Positions 25,749 to 34,281 of a stretch of DNA of 64,000 nucleotides are shown here, piece by piece. How positions within the stretch are numbered: the first letter of the stretch is position 1; each line of letters begins with the position of its first letter. The position numbers and the translations under genes are program-made. The notes below the pieces were generated by a model. The model was not told the origin of the DNA. It ran no database searches and saw only the letters and a list, made by a program, of their open reading frames with translations. The stretch lies in NCBI RefSeq assembly GCF_026011795.1, contig NZ_BRVS01000001.1, positions 1 through 64,000 on the forward strand, read 5' to 3'. This stretch comes from Arthrobacter mangrovi. Lineage in GTDB: Bacteria; Actinomycetota; Actinomycetes; Actinomycetales; Micrococcaceae.

Positions 25749-26282
25749 ATGCCACCGCATTGCGACACCATGGACGGTCCCGTCGTCAGCGCCGCCAAAA
25801 CAGCCCTGGAGAAGAGGAACGTCGACCTGGTGCTTCCGTTCGTCCCGGACGCAGCGGAAGAGGAAATCCGCGGGGCCTTCGAGCGCACTATCAAGGCGCG
25901 GGTCCTCGGTCCGGAAGCCCGCGAGGTCAGCGACCTCTACCTCTTCGAGACCGTGGTGCGGACACACCGGATGGGCGAGGGCGCTCCGTACACCGGACTG
26001 AAGCCCGCGGGCCAGTCCGAAGGGCCGGCAATTCCCCTTGCCGAAGCGGCTGTTGCGGGCGGCTCCGTTGCAGAAGTCAGCGCCTTCCTCGCGCAGGAAC
26101 TGCATGCCGAGCTCGAACGGCGGCTCGAATCCGTCAGGGCCCTCGCGGGCCGGGCCGACGAGTCCGTCGCCGCTGCACGCGAATATGTCGAAGCGATGCT
26201 CGGCTTCGAGGTGTACACCCACAAGACCTACCTGGCTATCCACGCCCAAGGGCACCATCGGCCGGACGACGGCCGGCACTGA
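25749..26282 (+). CDS. DUF6448 family protein
   Basis: 177 residues. It begins HCDTMDGPVVSAAKTALE and contains EEEIRGAFERTIKARVLG, ETVVRTHRMGEGAPYTGLKPAG and REYVEAMLGFEVYTH, matching what I recall of DUF6448 almost along its length. His/Cys near the N-terminus and the scattered acidic residues suggest a metal site, but no reaction is known. GGAGAGCAG before the ATG is a good ribosome site, and it follows the kinase by 29 nt, so it is probably the last gene of the cassette. Confidence 0.72.
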   Translation: MPPHCDTMDGPVVSAAKTALEKRNVDLVLPFVPDAAEEEIRGAFERTIKARVLGPEAREVSDLYLFETVVRTHRMGEGAPYTGLKPAGQSEGPAIPLAEAAVAGGSVAEVSAFLAQELHAELERRLESVRALAGRADESVAAAREYVEAMLGFEVYTHKTYLAIHAQGHHRPDDGRH

Positions 26283-26290
26283 GCGGCGTG

Positions 26291-27706
26291 TCAGCCCGCA
26301 GCAGGCAGCGGGATGATGGTGCGGTACTTCCCGCCGACGCTCTGTTGCGGGGCTTCGGCCACCGGTTCCACGTCGACGTGGCCCAGGCCCAATTCGGCCA
26401 GCAGGGCCCTGACCGCTTCCCCTGCCGCTGCCCGGACGGTTCCCGCCTCCGAGCCCGGCGCCGGGATCACCCGAACCCGCAGCTGCGTCGGCGCGTCCTG
26501 GACGATCTGGAACAGCCCCACCCCGGGAATGCGGTCGATAACCGTGGCCAGGGCGAGGGGCGGGACCGGCACCTTGCCCTGCCCGTCCGCCGTCGGGAAC
26601 AAGAGGACATCCGATGTCCTGCCCTGCACGCGAAGGGCGGGGGCAGGATCCCCGCACGGGCAAGCATCCGGCCGGACCAGGACGCGGTCGCCGACGTCGT
26701 AGCGGATGATCGGCTGGACGCGGTTGGCCAGGTTCGAGATCAATAAGGTGTGCGAAACCGTGCCAGCCGGCACCGGGCGGTAGCTGGCATCGACGGGCTC
26801 CACGATCACCCAGTCCTCGAGCAGGTGCAGCCAGCCTTCGGTGCAGCTGCAGGCGGCGTAGCCGGACTCGGTGCACCCGTAGACTTCGCCGACGACTGCG
26901 CCGAAGGCCTGCTCCACTCGCGTCCGCTCTGCCGGCGGCAGCCCCTCGGCCGTGCTGACCACCAAAGCCGGGCGCACGTGCAGCCTCCCGGCCTGCTGCT
27001 CTGTGGCGAGCAGGCGCAGGATGCTGGCATAGCCTCCGAGCAGGGCCGGTTTGAAGGCGTTCAGCTGATCCACCAGTTGAGGAAGGGGTGTGTGGATGGA
27101 GAACACTCCCAGTCCCCGGTGACGCCGCGGCTTCTCGCGCCGCTCCCGGGTACTTGCGGCGACGGACAGGAAGTGCCCGCCGGTGGCTATGACCGCCGCC
27201 GAGCGTCCTCCGCCGCGCAGCAGGCGCACCAGGTCGCGCCAGGACAACCACTTCCGGGCGAGGATGCCCATCATCCCCGAGGTCACCGCCCAGTACCGGT
27301 CGTCGAGCACAAAAATGCCGCGCAGCCCGGTGGTGCCGGCAGTCGTTGCCACCAGGTATTTCCCCGCGAACCGGCCACCGACGCGGCCCCGGTCGGCCAC
27401 GAATTCCCGGACCGAGTCCAGGGTCACCGCCGGATCGGTGGCGACCTCGTCGAAGTGGAACATCAGCTCCCGCTTGTTCGTCACGGGCAGTTCGGCGACG
27501 TCCTCGATACGGTCCGGCAGGCCCTGGTAGAGGCGCCGGTAGTAGCCGGAGTGTTCCCGCGCGAAGGACACCTGGTCCGCGAGCCGCTCCCGCTGCCGCT
27601 GCCGGATGGCTTCCGGGCCCCGGCGGCGGATCCGGACGGCCTCCCACCACAGCCGGGCCGCGCTGCCCGCCCGATCCCCGTCCCTCGTCCGTCCTCGTGT
27701 ACGCAC
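26291..27706 (-). CDS. Phenylacetate-CoA ligase / coenzyme F390 synthetase-like adenylate-forming enzyme
   Basis: 471 residues of the PaaK/CapK branch. The N-terminal helical part has VSFAREHSGYYRRLY; the nucleotide region is TTAGTTGLRGIFVLDD; VYGCTESGYAACSC is the A5-type motif; RYDVGDRVLV carries the ribose-binding Asp. A four-Cys stretch (CSCTEG, then CPCGDP) is present, as in many F390-synthetase-like proteins. It activates a carboxylate as the acyl-adenylate; CoA or another acceptor is not determinable. It stands alone, convergent with the polyol cassette, and may act on a secondary metabolite. Confidence 0.82.
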   Translation of the reverse strand: MRTRGRTRDGDRAGSAARLWWEAVRIRRRGPEAIRQRQRERLADQVSFAREHSGYYRRLYQGLPDRIEDVAELPVTNKRELMFHFDEVATDPAVTLDSVREFVADRGRVGGRFAGKYLVATTAGTTGLRGIFVLDDRYWAVTSGMMGILARKWLSWRDLVRLLRGGGRSAAVIATGGHFLSVAASTRERREKPRRHRGLGVFSIHTPLPQLVDQLNAFKPALLGGYASILRLLATEQQAGRLHVRPALVVSTAEGLPPAERTRVEQAFGAVVGEVYGCTESGYAACSCTEGWLHLLEDWVIVEPVDASYRPVPAGTVSHTLLISNLANRVQPIIRYDVGDRVLVRPDACPCGDPAPALRVQGRTSDVLLFPTADGQGKVPVPPLALATVIDRIPGVGLFQIVQDAPTQLRVRVIPAPGSEAGTVRAAAGEAVRALLAELGLGHVDVEPVAEAPQQSVGGKYRTIIPLPAAG

Positions 27707-27745
27707 AGCACCATCGTAGGAACCGCCGGCTGCCCGGGGAACGGC

Positions 27746-27787
27746 AAAAAGCCCCGGCCATCGGACTCGTGGTCCGATGGCCGGGGC
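27746..27787 (-). terminator. Rho-independent terminator of the FMN reductase gene
   Basis: GCCCCGGCCATCGGAC-TCGTG-GTCCGATGGCCGGGGC is a perfect 16-bp stem at 27751-27787. AAAAA at 27746-27750 becomes a T-run after the stem on the minus strand, downstream of the reductase stop at 27830. This is the clearest intrinsic terminator in the window. Confidence 0.9.
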
Positions 27788-27829
27788 CTGCGGGTGCGCC
27801 GGATCTGCGGCGCCGAAGTTCCTTGGAAC

Positions 27830-28408
27830 CTAGTTGGAGGCGACGGCGGCCTCGGCGCGGACGGCCTCCATGGCGCGGGTCCACGGGATGAGCTGGTCCA
27901 GCATCGGAGCCAGGGTGCCGGCGTTCTGCTCGGTCGGCTTGAACTCGGAGAAGTTCTCGAAGTCGGTGAAGAGGGAGAACATGACCTGGTTGCGGACATG
28001 GGCGATCTGCAGCTCGGAGAGCACGTTGCGCAGGTGCTCGGCGGCGCGGGCGCCACCCATGGAGCCGTAGGAAACGATGCCGGCGGCCTTGTTATTGAAC
28101 TCGACGTTCAGGTAGGACAGGGCGTTCGCCAGGGCCGGGGTCAGCGTGTGGTTGTACTCGGCGGTCACGAAGATGAAGCCGTCGAACTCGCTGATCTTGG
28201 CGGACCATGCCTTAGTGTGGTCATTCTGGTAGTTCTGGTAAGCGGCCGGGTAGGCCTCGTCCAGCAGCGGGAGGTTGAAGTCTGCGATGTCGACAAGTTC
28301 GAATTCGGCGTCGGTACGGCCGGCGGTCTGGGACAGAACCCAGTCGGCTACGCCCTTGTTGTTGCGGCCCGGACGGGTGCTGCCGGTGACGATAGCGATC
28401 TTGGTCAT
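27830..28408 (-). CDS. NAD(P)H-dependent FMN reductase
   Basis: 192 residues from the ATG at 28408 (GAAGGGG upstream). Flavodoxin-like fold: IAIVTGSTRPGRNNKGVADW binds the FMN phosphate, FNLPLLDEAYPA and FVTAEYNHTLTPALANALSYL are the hallmark segments of the FMN_red/ArsH-ChrR family, and SYGSMGGARAAEHLRNVL follows. A cytosolic flavin or quinone reductase, likely detoxifying. Divergent from a MarR gene across three copies of a 12-bp palindromic site, so expression is probably MarR-controlled. Ends in a strong intrinsic terminator. Confidence 0.9.
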   Translation of the reverse strand: MTKIAIVTGSTRPGRNNKGVADWVLSQTAGRTDAEFELVDIADFNLPLLDEAYPAAYQNYQNDHTKAWSAKISEFDGFIFVTAEYNHTLTPALANALSYLNVEFNNKAAGIVSYGSMGGARAAEHLRNVLSELQIAHVRNQVMFSLFTDFENFSEFKPTEQNAGTLAPMLDQLIPWTRAMEAVRAEAAVASN

Positions 28409-28429
28409 GTGGTAAACCCCTTCAGGTTG

Positions 28430-28488
28430 TTGACACGTCATCGTTTGTTGACATGTCAATCATGCACGAAGGAAACTTGAAATGTCAA
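28430..28488. promoter_or_regulatory. Three MarR-type palindromic sites
   Basis: TTGACATGTCAA (28448-28459) is a perfect 12-bp palindrome. TTGACACGTCAT (28430-28441) and TTGAAATGTCAA (28477-28488) are close copies. Centres lie 18 and 29 bp apart, between the divergent reductase and MarR genes. Repression of both promoters by the MarR protein is inferred. Confidence 0.7.
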
Positions 28489-28511
28489 CCATGGAGAAAG
28501 GGAAGCCCACT

Positions 28512-29006
28512 GTGAGCTCCGACACCCGCTGGCTCAGCGAGCACGAGCAGGAGGTCTGGCGCGCCCTGCGCGAGCTGCTGTGGGGCTTCGAATCCGCCAT
28601 GGACCGCCAGCTGATTCGGGACTCCGAACTCTCCGCCGTGGAGTATTCCGTCCTCGCTGCGCTTTCGGAGGCCGACGACGGCGTCCTGCGGGCCCGCGAC
28701 CTCGCCCGGCAACTGGACTGGGAGCGCAGCCGCCTCTCCCACCTGCTCAAGCGCATGGAAACCAAGGGCCTGGTCACGCGGGCCGAGTGCCCCTCCGACC
28801 TCCGCGGCTACAACATCATGATGACCAAGGCCGGCCGCGACGCGATCGTGCAGGCTGCCCCCGGCCACGTGAGCTTCGTCCGCGAGAACGTCTTCGATCC
28901 GCTGACCGACGAAGAACGCGAGGCTCTCCTCTCCGCGGCCACCAAGATCCAGGCCTCGATCCGGGATGCGGGCCTCTGGCAGAACCCGGGCGGCCAGAAG
29001 GGCTGA
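28512..29006 (+). CDS. MarR family transcriptional regulator
   Basis: About 164 residues from the GTG at 28512 (AAGGGAAG 8 nt upstream); an ATG at 28482 with GAAGGA upstream would add ten residues and overlap the third operator copy. The winged helix is visible: LSAVEYSVLAALSEADDGVLRARDLARQL, RSRLSHLLKRMETKGLVTRAECPSDLRG, with the conserved DxRG wing. A single Cys sits in the wing region. Likely senses a reactive or phenolic compound and derepresses the divergent FMN reductase; ligand unknown. Confidence 0.88.
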   Translation: MSSDTRWLSEHEQEVWRALRELLWGFESAMDRQLIRDSELSAVEYSVLAALSEADDGVLRARDLARQLDWERSRLSHLLKRMETKGLVTRAECPSDLRGYNIMMTKAGRDAIVQAAPGHVSFVRENVFDPLTDEEREALLSAATKIQASIRDAGLWQNPGGQKG

Positions 29007-29095
29007 CCTGCCGCGTCCCTGGCGCCCGGGGTACCGCTGCGCTCCCCCGGGAGGCCGGCACCACAAGACACCGGAAACCGGACAGGTGCTGCTTG

Positions 29096-30976
29096 CTACT
29101 CGAGGACCTCTGAGGCCTCGAGCCACTCCATCTCGAGCTCTTCCTGTTCGGATGAGACATCCTGCAGCTTGGCGTTCAGGTCGGCCAGCAAGGCGAAGTC
29201 CACGTCCGCCTTGGAGCCGGCGTCGTTCATCTGTTCCTTGAGCTTGTCCGCCTGCTGGGCGAGCTTGGTCAGCTGCCGCTCGATCCGGTTCAGGTCCTTC
29301 TTGGCCTGCCGCTTCTCGGCCTCGCTGTGCGAGGACTTTGCGGACTGGGCCGGGGAGCCGCCGGCGGCAGCACCGGACTGCCCCTGGCCCGAACCTGCGC
29401 CGGTCGCCGTCGCCGTTCCTGCGACCTCCCCCGAGGCGAGCGCCTCTTCGCGCAGCTGCAGGTACTGGTCCACGCCGCCCGGCAGCCCGCGGAGCTTGCC
29501 ATCGCCGAGCAGCGCCATCTGGTGGTCGGTGACGCGCTCGAGCAGGTAGCGGTCGTGCGAGACGACGACGAGCGTGCCGGGCCAGCCGTCGAGCACATCC
29601 TCGACGGCGGCGAGGGTGTCGGTGTCCAGGTCGTTGGTCGGTTCGTCGAGCATCAGCACGTTGGGCTCGCCGACCAGCAGACGCAGCAGCTGGAGCCGCC
29701 GCCGCTCGCCGCCGGAAAGGTCCCGCACCGGCGTCCACTGCTTCTCCTTGGAGAAGCCCAGCTGTTCGACCAGCTGCCCGGCGGACACCTCGCGGCCGCC
29801 GACGCTGAAGACCTGGCGCTCGCGCTGGATGACTTCGATGACGCGCAGGTCCAGCACGTCGTCGAGCTCCCGGACGTCCTGCGTCAGGATGGCGGTCTGG
29901 ACGGTCTTGCCGCGCTTGAGCTTGCCGGAATCCGGCTGGATCTCGCCGTTGAGCAGCCGCAGCAGCGTTGTCTTGCCGGCGCCGTTCACGCCGACCAGGC
30001 CCAGCCGCTCCCCCGGCGCCAGGCGCAAGGTGATGTTGTCGAACAGGGGCGCACCGCCGTCGTTCCCGGCGTCTCCCTCGCGCGGCGGCGGCGTGTAGCT
30101 GACCTTCTCCAAATCGAGGACGTCCTTGCCGAGCCGGGCCGTGGCCATCTTGCTCAGCGCCACCGTGTCCCGGGGCTCGGGCACGTCGGAGATGAGGTCG
30201 TTGGCCGCCTCGATCCGGAACTTCGGCTTTGAGGTACGCGCGGGCGCGCCGCGGCGGAGCCAGGCCAGCTCCTTCTTCACCAGCTGCTGGCGCTTGCTTT
30301 CGACGACGGCGGCCATCTTGTCGCGTTCGGCGCGGGCCAGAACGTACGCGGCATATCCGCCCTCGAACGGATCCACGGTCCCGTCGTGGACCTCCCAGGT
30401 GCGGGTGCAGACCTCGTCGAGGAACCAGCGGTCGTGGGTGACGACCAGGAAGGCGCCCTCGTTGGAGCGCCAGCGTTCCTTCAGGTGCCGGGCCAGCCAG
30501 GCCACGCCTTCGACGTCCAGGTGGTTCGTCGGCTCGTCCAGCATGATCACGTCATGCGGCTCGATCAGCAGCTTGGCCAGGGCTACGCGGCGGCGCTGCC
30601 CGCCGGAGAGCGAGGAGATCTTGGCGTGCCACTCCACGTCCTCGACCAGGCCGGCCATGATTTCGCGGATCCTGGGGTTGGCGGCCCATTCGTGGTCCGC
30701 GGCCTCGCCGACGATCGCGACGCCGACGGGCAGGTCCCCGTCGAGGACGTCCTGCTGGTCCAGATAGCCGATGTTCACATCGCCGCGCTTGGTCACGCGG
30801 CCCTCGTCCGGCGTCGTCCTCATGGCCAGCAGGCGCATGAGGGTGGATTTGCCGTCGCCGTTGCGCCCGACCATGCCGATCCGGTCGCCCTCGTTCAGGC
30901 CAAGGGAGACCGAGTCCAGGACGGTGCGGATGCCGTAGGAGACGCTGATGTTCTCAGCGCCGAGCAGGTGGGCCAA
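29096..30976 (-). CDS. ABC-F family ATPase (Uup-like)
   Basis: 626 residues starting with a TTG at 30976 (AHLLGAENISVSYG), chosen because no ATG or GTG lies close and the reading frame upstream overlaps ispE. Two ATPase domains: GRNGDGKST with LSGGQRRR and MLDEPTNHLD, then GVNGAGKTT with LSGGERRR and MLDEPTNDLD; no membrane spans. The inter-domain linker and a C-terminal coiled coil (about 530-626, SEAEKRQAKKDLNRIERQL) fit the Uup branch. ABC-F proteins act on the ribosome or on branched DNA; this one is housekeeping-like by location, next to ispE. Confidence 0.9.
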   Translation of the reverse strand: MAHLLGAENISVSYGIRTVLDSVSLGLNEGDRIGMVGRNGDGKSTLMRLLAMRTTPDEGRVTKRGDVNIGYLDQQDVLDGDLPVGVAIVGEAADHEWAANPRIREIMAGLVEDVEWHAKISSLSGGQRRRVALAKLLIEPHDVIMLDEPTNHLDVEGVAWLARHLKERWRSNEGAFLVVTHDRWFLDEVCTRTWEVHDGTVDPFEGGYAAYVLARAERDKMAAVVESKRQQLVKKELAWLRRGAPARTSKPKFRIEAANDLISDVPEPRDTVALSKMATARLGKDVLDLEKVSYTPPPREGDAGNDGGAPLFDNITLRLAPGERLGLVGVNGAGKTTLLRLLNGEIQPDSGKLKRGKTVQTAILTQDVRELDDVLDLRVIEVIQRERQVFSVGGREVSAGQLVEQLGFSKEKQWTPVRDLSGGERRRLQLLRLLVGEPNVLMLDEPTNDLDTDTLAAVEDVLDGWPGTLVVVSHDRYLLERVTDHQMALLGDGKLRGLPGGVDQYLQLREEALASGEVAGTATATGAGSGQGQSGAAAGGSPAQSAKSSHSEAEKRQAKKDLNRIERQLTKLAQQADKLKEQMNDAGSKADVDFALLADLNAKLQDVSSEQEELEMEWLEASEVLE

Positions 30977-31007
30977 TGTCTGTCTTTCTGTTGGTGGCAG
31001 GGCCGGG

Positions 31008-31943
31008 TCAGGCCATAATGCGGGCGCCGTGCACGGGCCCATGGACCGCCAGGGCCGCGACGCCGGCCACGTCCGACAGCCGCTGGGACAACTCCTCCGC
31101 GTCCAGCCGGTCCGCGGCCAGGAACGCCAGCGTGGGGCCGGAACCGGAGACCAATCCGGCCAGCGCGCCCTCGGCGATACCAAGGTCAAGAATATCCGCC
31201 AGTTCGGGAGCGAGCTCAATCGAGGCGGCCTGCAGGTCATTGCCCAGGGCGTTGGCAAGGCTGTCCACGTCCCCGGCGTGCATGGCCTTCAGGATGCGAG
31301 GGTCCACGTTATCCGGGTCCGTCGCGGTGAAGCCGGCCTCTTCGCGCAGCCGGTCCGCGGTGGCGTAGACCTTGGGAGTGGAGAGTCCGAACGAGGCCGG
31401 CACCAGCACCCAGTGCAGGTCGCGGCGGGCCAGCGCCGGGGTCAGCTGGTCCCCCACGCCGAGGCCCACGGCCACGCCGCCGAGCAGGGCGAAGGGCACG
31501 TCGGCGCCGAGGTCCGCGGCGATGCGCACCAGCTCGTCGCGGGAGAACCCGGTGTCCCAGAGCGCACTGCAGGCGACCAGCGCCGCGGCGGCGTCCGCGG
31601 AACCGCCGCCCATGCCCCCGGCGATCGGCACGCGCTTGACGATGTCGAGATGGACGCCCGTGGATCGGGCGGTCATGGACCGCATCAGCTCCGCCGCCTT
31701 GACGGCGAGGTTGGATGAATCCAGCGGGATGTCGTCCACGTCCAGCGGCAGCGGCGAACCATTGCGGACGCTCACTGTCACCTGGTCGTCGTCGCGCCGG
31801 GTCGCCGTGACCTCCTCGTAGAGCGAGACGGCCAGGTACACGCTGGCGACCGAGTGGTAGCCGTCCGGCCGCGGCGGACCCATCCGGAAGGACACGTTGA
31901 TCTTGCCCGGGGCCATCACGCGGACGGATCGGGTCTTGCTCAT
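31008..31943 (-). CDS. ispE: 4-diphosphocytidyl-2-C-methyl-D-erythritol kinase
   Basis: 311 residues. GHMP kinase of the MEP isoprenoid pathway: ATP-dependent phosphorylation of CDP-ME. APGKINVSF at the N-terminus, the ATP loop PIAGGMGGGSADAAAALV, and the C-terminal SGSGPTLAFL GHMP motif are all present. Neighbours rsmA, rpfB and tatD upstream on the same strand and ABC-F downstream reproduce the order common in Actinobacteria. Confidence 0.96.
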   Translation of the reverse strand: MSKTRSVRVMAPGKINVSFRMGPPRPDGYHSVASVYLAVSLYEEVTATRRDDDQVTVSVRNGSPLPLDVDDIPLDSSNLAVKAAELMRSMTARSTGVHLDIVKRVPIAGGMGGGSADAAAALVACSALWDTGFSRDELVRIAADLGADVPFALLGGVAVGLGVGDQLTPALARRDLHWVLVPASFGLSTPKVYATADRLREEAGFTATDPDNVDPRILKAMHAGDVDSLANALGNDLQAASIELAPELADILDLGIAEGALAGLVSGSGPTLAFLAADRLDAEELSQRLSDVAGVAALAVHGPVHGARIMA

Positions 31944-31973
31944 CAGGCTGCCTCCACAGTGCGAATTTCCAGC

Positions 31974-32909
31974 TCAGGCCACCGGGGGCCGCTTGTATTC
32001 GGCGATCCGGGCGAAGGCTTCGACATCCAGCACCTCGCCGCGTGCACCGGGATCCACATTAGCCGCGCGCAGGGCAGCCTCCGCCTCCGCGGCGCTCCCG
32101 GCCCAGCCCGCCAGCGCCGCCCGCAGCGTCTTCCGCCGCTGGGCAAAGGCCGCGTCGATCACGGCGAAGACCTCCTGCCGCGTTGCCCGGGTGGCCGGCG
32201 GCTCGCGCCGCGTGAACCCGACCAGCCCGGAGGCGATCTTCGGCGCCGGCCAGAACACGTTCATGCCGATCACGCCGGCCTTGCGCATCTGGCTGTACCA
32301 GGCGGCTTTGACGCTCGGCACGCCGTAGATCTTCGAGCCCGGCACGGCCGCCAGCCGGTCCGCCACCTCGTCCTGCACCATCACCAGTCCGTGCCGCAGC
32401 GAGGGGAAATGTTCCAGCAGGTGCAGCACCACGGGCACCGCCACGTTGTAGGGCAGGTTGGCCACCAGCGCGGATGGCTCCCGCGGCAGTTCCGTCACCC
32501 GCATCGCATCGGCCAGGACGACGTCGAGACGTCCGTTCGCGTCGGGCCGGAACTTCTGCGCGGTGTCCGGGAGCTTCGCCGCCAGCTTGGGGTCGATCTC
32601 GACCGCCACGACGTGCGCGGCCGCATCCAGCAGGCCCAGCGTCAGCGAGCCCAGCCCGGGTCCGACCTCCAGCACCGTCTCATCCGGCTCCACGTGGGCG
32701 GCCGCGACGATCCTGCGGATGGTGTTGCCGTCGATCACGAAGTTCTGCCCCAGCGTCTTCGTCGGCCGGACGTCCAGTTCCTCCGCCAGCCGGCGGATAT
32801 CCGCAGCCCCCAGCAAAGGCATGGTCCCACGCTGCGCCCCGGCCCCGTCGTCGTGCCCGGGCTCGGACTGGGGCTGGCCAGGCAGGCCGGAGGCATTCGC
32901 ATCTGTCAC
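31974..32909 (-). CDS. rsmA: 16S rRNA (adenine(1518)-N6/adenine(1519)-N6)-dimethyltransferase
   Basis: 311 residues from a GTG at 32909; an ATG at 32822 ([12 protein letters not shown]) is a shorter alternative. KsgA motifs are clear: [18 protein letters not shown], the SAM loop [16 protein letters not shown], acidic EIDPKL, and the catalytic [10 protein letters not shown]. It dimethylates two adjacent adenines near the 3' end of 16S rRNA, a late 30S assembly step; loss gives kasugamycin resistance in known cases. Lies between rpfB and ispE. Confidence 0.96.
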   Translation of the reverse strand: MTDANASGLPGQPQSEPGHDDGAGAQRGTMPLLGAADIRRLAEELDVRPTKTLGQNFVIDGNTIRRIVAAAHVEPDETVLEVGPGLGSLTLGLLDAAAHVVAVEIDPKLAAKLPDTAQKFRPDANGRLDVVLADAMRVTELPREPSALVANLPYNVAVPVVLHLLEHFPSLRHGLVMVQDEVADRLAAVPGSKIYGVPSVKAAWYSQMRKAGVIGMNVFWPAPKIASGLVGFTRREPPATRATRQEVFAVIDAAFAQRRKTLRAALAGWAGSAAEAEAALRAANVDPGARGEVLDVEAFARIAEYKRPPVA

Positions 32910-33052
32910 TGTGCCATCGTAGCCATACAACCCCGCCCGCCCGTTAACCGGCCTGTAAACCCTCGGCGCCGTTCGGAGCGCCGCGGCGCGCCAACGAAGC
33001 ATCGCCTTCTAGCCCGTCCTGCCGCTCCTCCGGCTCGCACGGCCCGGTTAAA

Positions 33053-33088
33053 CGCGTCGGACCCCCGGTGTCCCGGGGATCCGACGCG
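33053..33088 (-). terminator. Terminator hairpin after rpfB
   Basis: CGCGTCGGA pairs with TCCGACGCG and CCCCGG with CCGGGG across one C/A mismatch and a TGTC loop. It lies 45 nt beyond the rpfB stop and before rsmA. Only a short TTTAA follows on the minus strand. Confidence 0.65.
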
Positions 33089-33132
33089 ACGCGGCCGGCG
33101 GGGCGGAGCAGACGCCCGCGCCCGGCGGCGGG

Positions 33133-34281
33133 CTAGAGCAGCCCGAGCTTGGCGGCGCAGGCCGGCCAGTGGCCCCAGCCGCCGTTGCTGCGGAGCACCT
33201 CGGCCGTGGCGATCTGCTCGGCAGCGCTGGCCATGTGCGGCAACGGGGCGTACTTCCCGCCGCCGGCGCCCAGCCAGGAGCTCTGGTTGAACTGCAGGCC
33301 GCCGTAGTAGCCGTTGCCGGAGTTGATGGACCAGTTGCCGCCGGATTCGCACTGGGCGAGGGCCTGCCAGGTGCCTCCGACGTTGGTGTTGTCGGTCTTG
33401 GGCTCCGGCTCCGGCCGTTCCTTGGTTCCGACGGAGACCTTCTCGCTGACCGGCTCGGTGGTGACGCGGTCCTTGACCAGCTCGCGCTCCGTTTCCTTGC
33501 CGTCGACCAGCACGAGCGCGTAGGTCTTGGTGCGCTCACCCGCAATGCCGGTGCGGGTGACGACCTTTTCGTCCTCGTACATCGAGGAGTCCTTCTTGGT
33601 CTCGGTCTCGAACGCGATCGGTTCGGTGATCTCGATCTTCTGGTCGCGGTCGATGCGCGTGATCTTGAGCTTCAGCTTCTCTTTGACCGGCGTGGACTTC
33701 GGCTTGGACAGCTCGTCGTCCTTGCCCAGCGTGATCTTCTGCTCCGTGAGCAGGTCGCCGACGGTCGCGGCGGTGGTGATCTTGTCCTTCGTCTTGCCGT
33801 CCACGGTAATGGTGACGGTCTTGGGCGTGGAGATCACCACGTTGCTGACGGAGGCCAGGTCGGCGTCCAGGGGCGCGGAGAGATCGGAGTCTTCCTCGAC
33901 GCCGAGTTCGTTGATCAGGTCCTTGACCGTGGCTGAGGTGGATTGCACTATCTTGCTGGCGCCGTCGAGGGTCAGCTTCACGGGCTTTGCGGTAATGACC
34001 TGGATGCTGCCGCCGTTGCTGATTTCGCTTGCGACGGCGGGAGTCACCTCGTCGTATCCGTCCACCTGGACGCCGGCTTCGTCGAGCACGTCCTGGACCG
34101 TGGTCCCGAAGGTGGAGACGTTGCTGGCCTGTCCGTCGACGGTCAGGGTGACGCTCTTGTTGTTGCCTACGAAGGCCACGAGGCCAAAAACGAGTGCGGT
34201 CATCACGATCACCTGCCCGGTGATTTTCACCCAGCGGTTCTTCAGTGCGTTTGCCACGGTACCCAACTTTGTCTCGAACAT
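33133..34281 (-). CDS. rpfB: Resuscitation-promoting factor RpfB
   Basis: 382 residues from the ATG at 34281 (FETKLGTVANALKNRW). A cytoplasmic Lys/Arg leader and one span (VIVMTALVFGLVAFVG) anchor it. Three DUF348 repeats follow (starting near NKSVTLTVDG, KPVKLTLDG and KTVTITVDG), then a G5 domain (EKLKLKITRID ... ETKKDSSMYEDEKVV) and the lysozyme-like RPF catalytic domain WQALAQCESGGNWSINSGNGYYGGLQF, with catalytic Glu in CESGG. It cleaves peptidoglycan to promote regrowth from dormancy. Same domain order as the mycobacterial protein. Conserved place between tatD and rsmA. Confidence 0.95.
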   Translation of the reverse strand: MFETKLGTVANALKNRWVKITGQVIVMTALVFGLVAFVGNNKSVTLTVDGQASNVSTFGTTVQDVLDEAGVQVDGYDEVTPAVASEISNGGSIQVITAKPVKLTLDGASKIVQSTSATVKDLINELGVEEDSDLSAPLDADLASVSNVVISTPKTVTITVDGKTKDKITTAATVGDLLTEQKITLGKDDELSKPKSTPVKEKLKLKITRIDRDQKIEITEPIAFETETKKDSSMYEDEKVVTRTGIAGERTKTYALVLVDGKETERELVKDRVTTEPVSEKVSVGTKERPEPEPKTDNTNVGGTWQALAQCESGGNWSINSGNGYYGGLQFNQSSWLGAGGGKYAPLPHMASAAEQIATAEVLRSNGGWGHWPACAAKLGLL

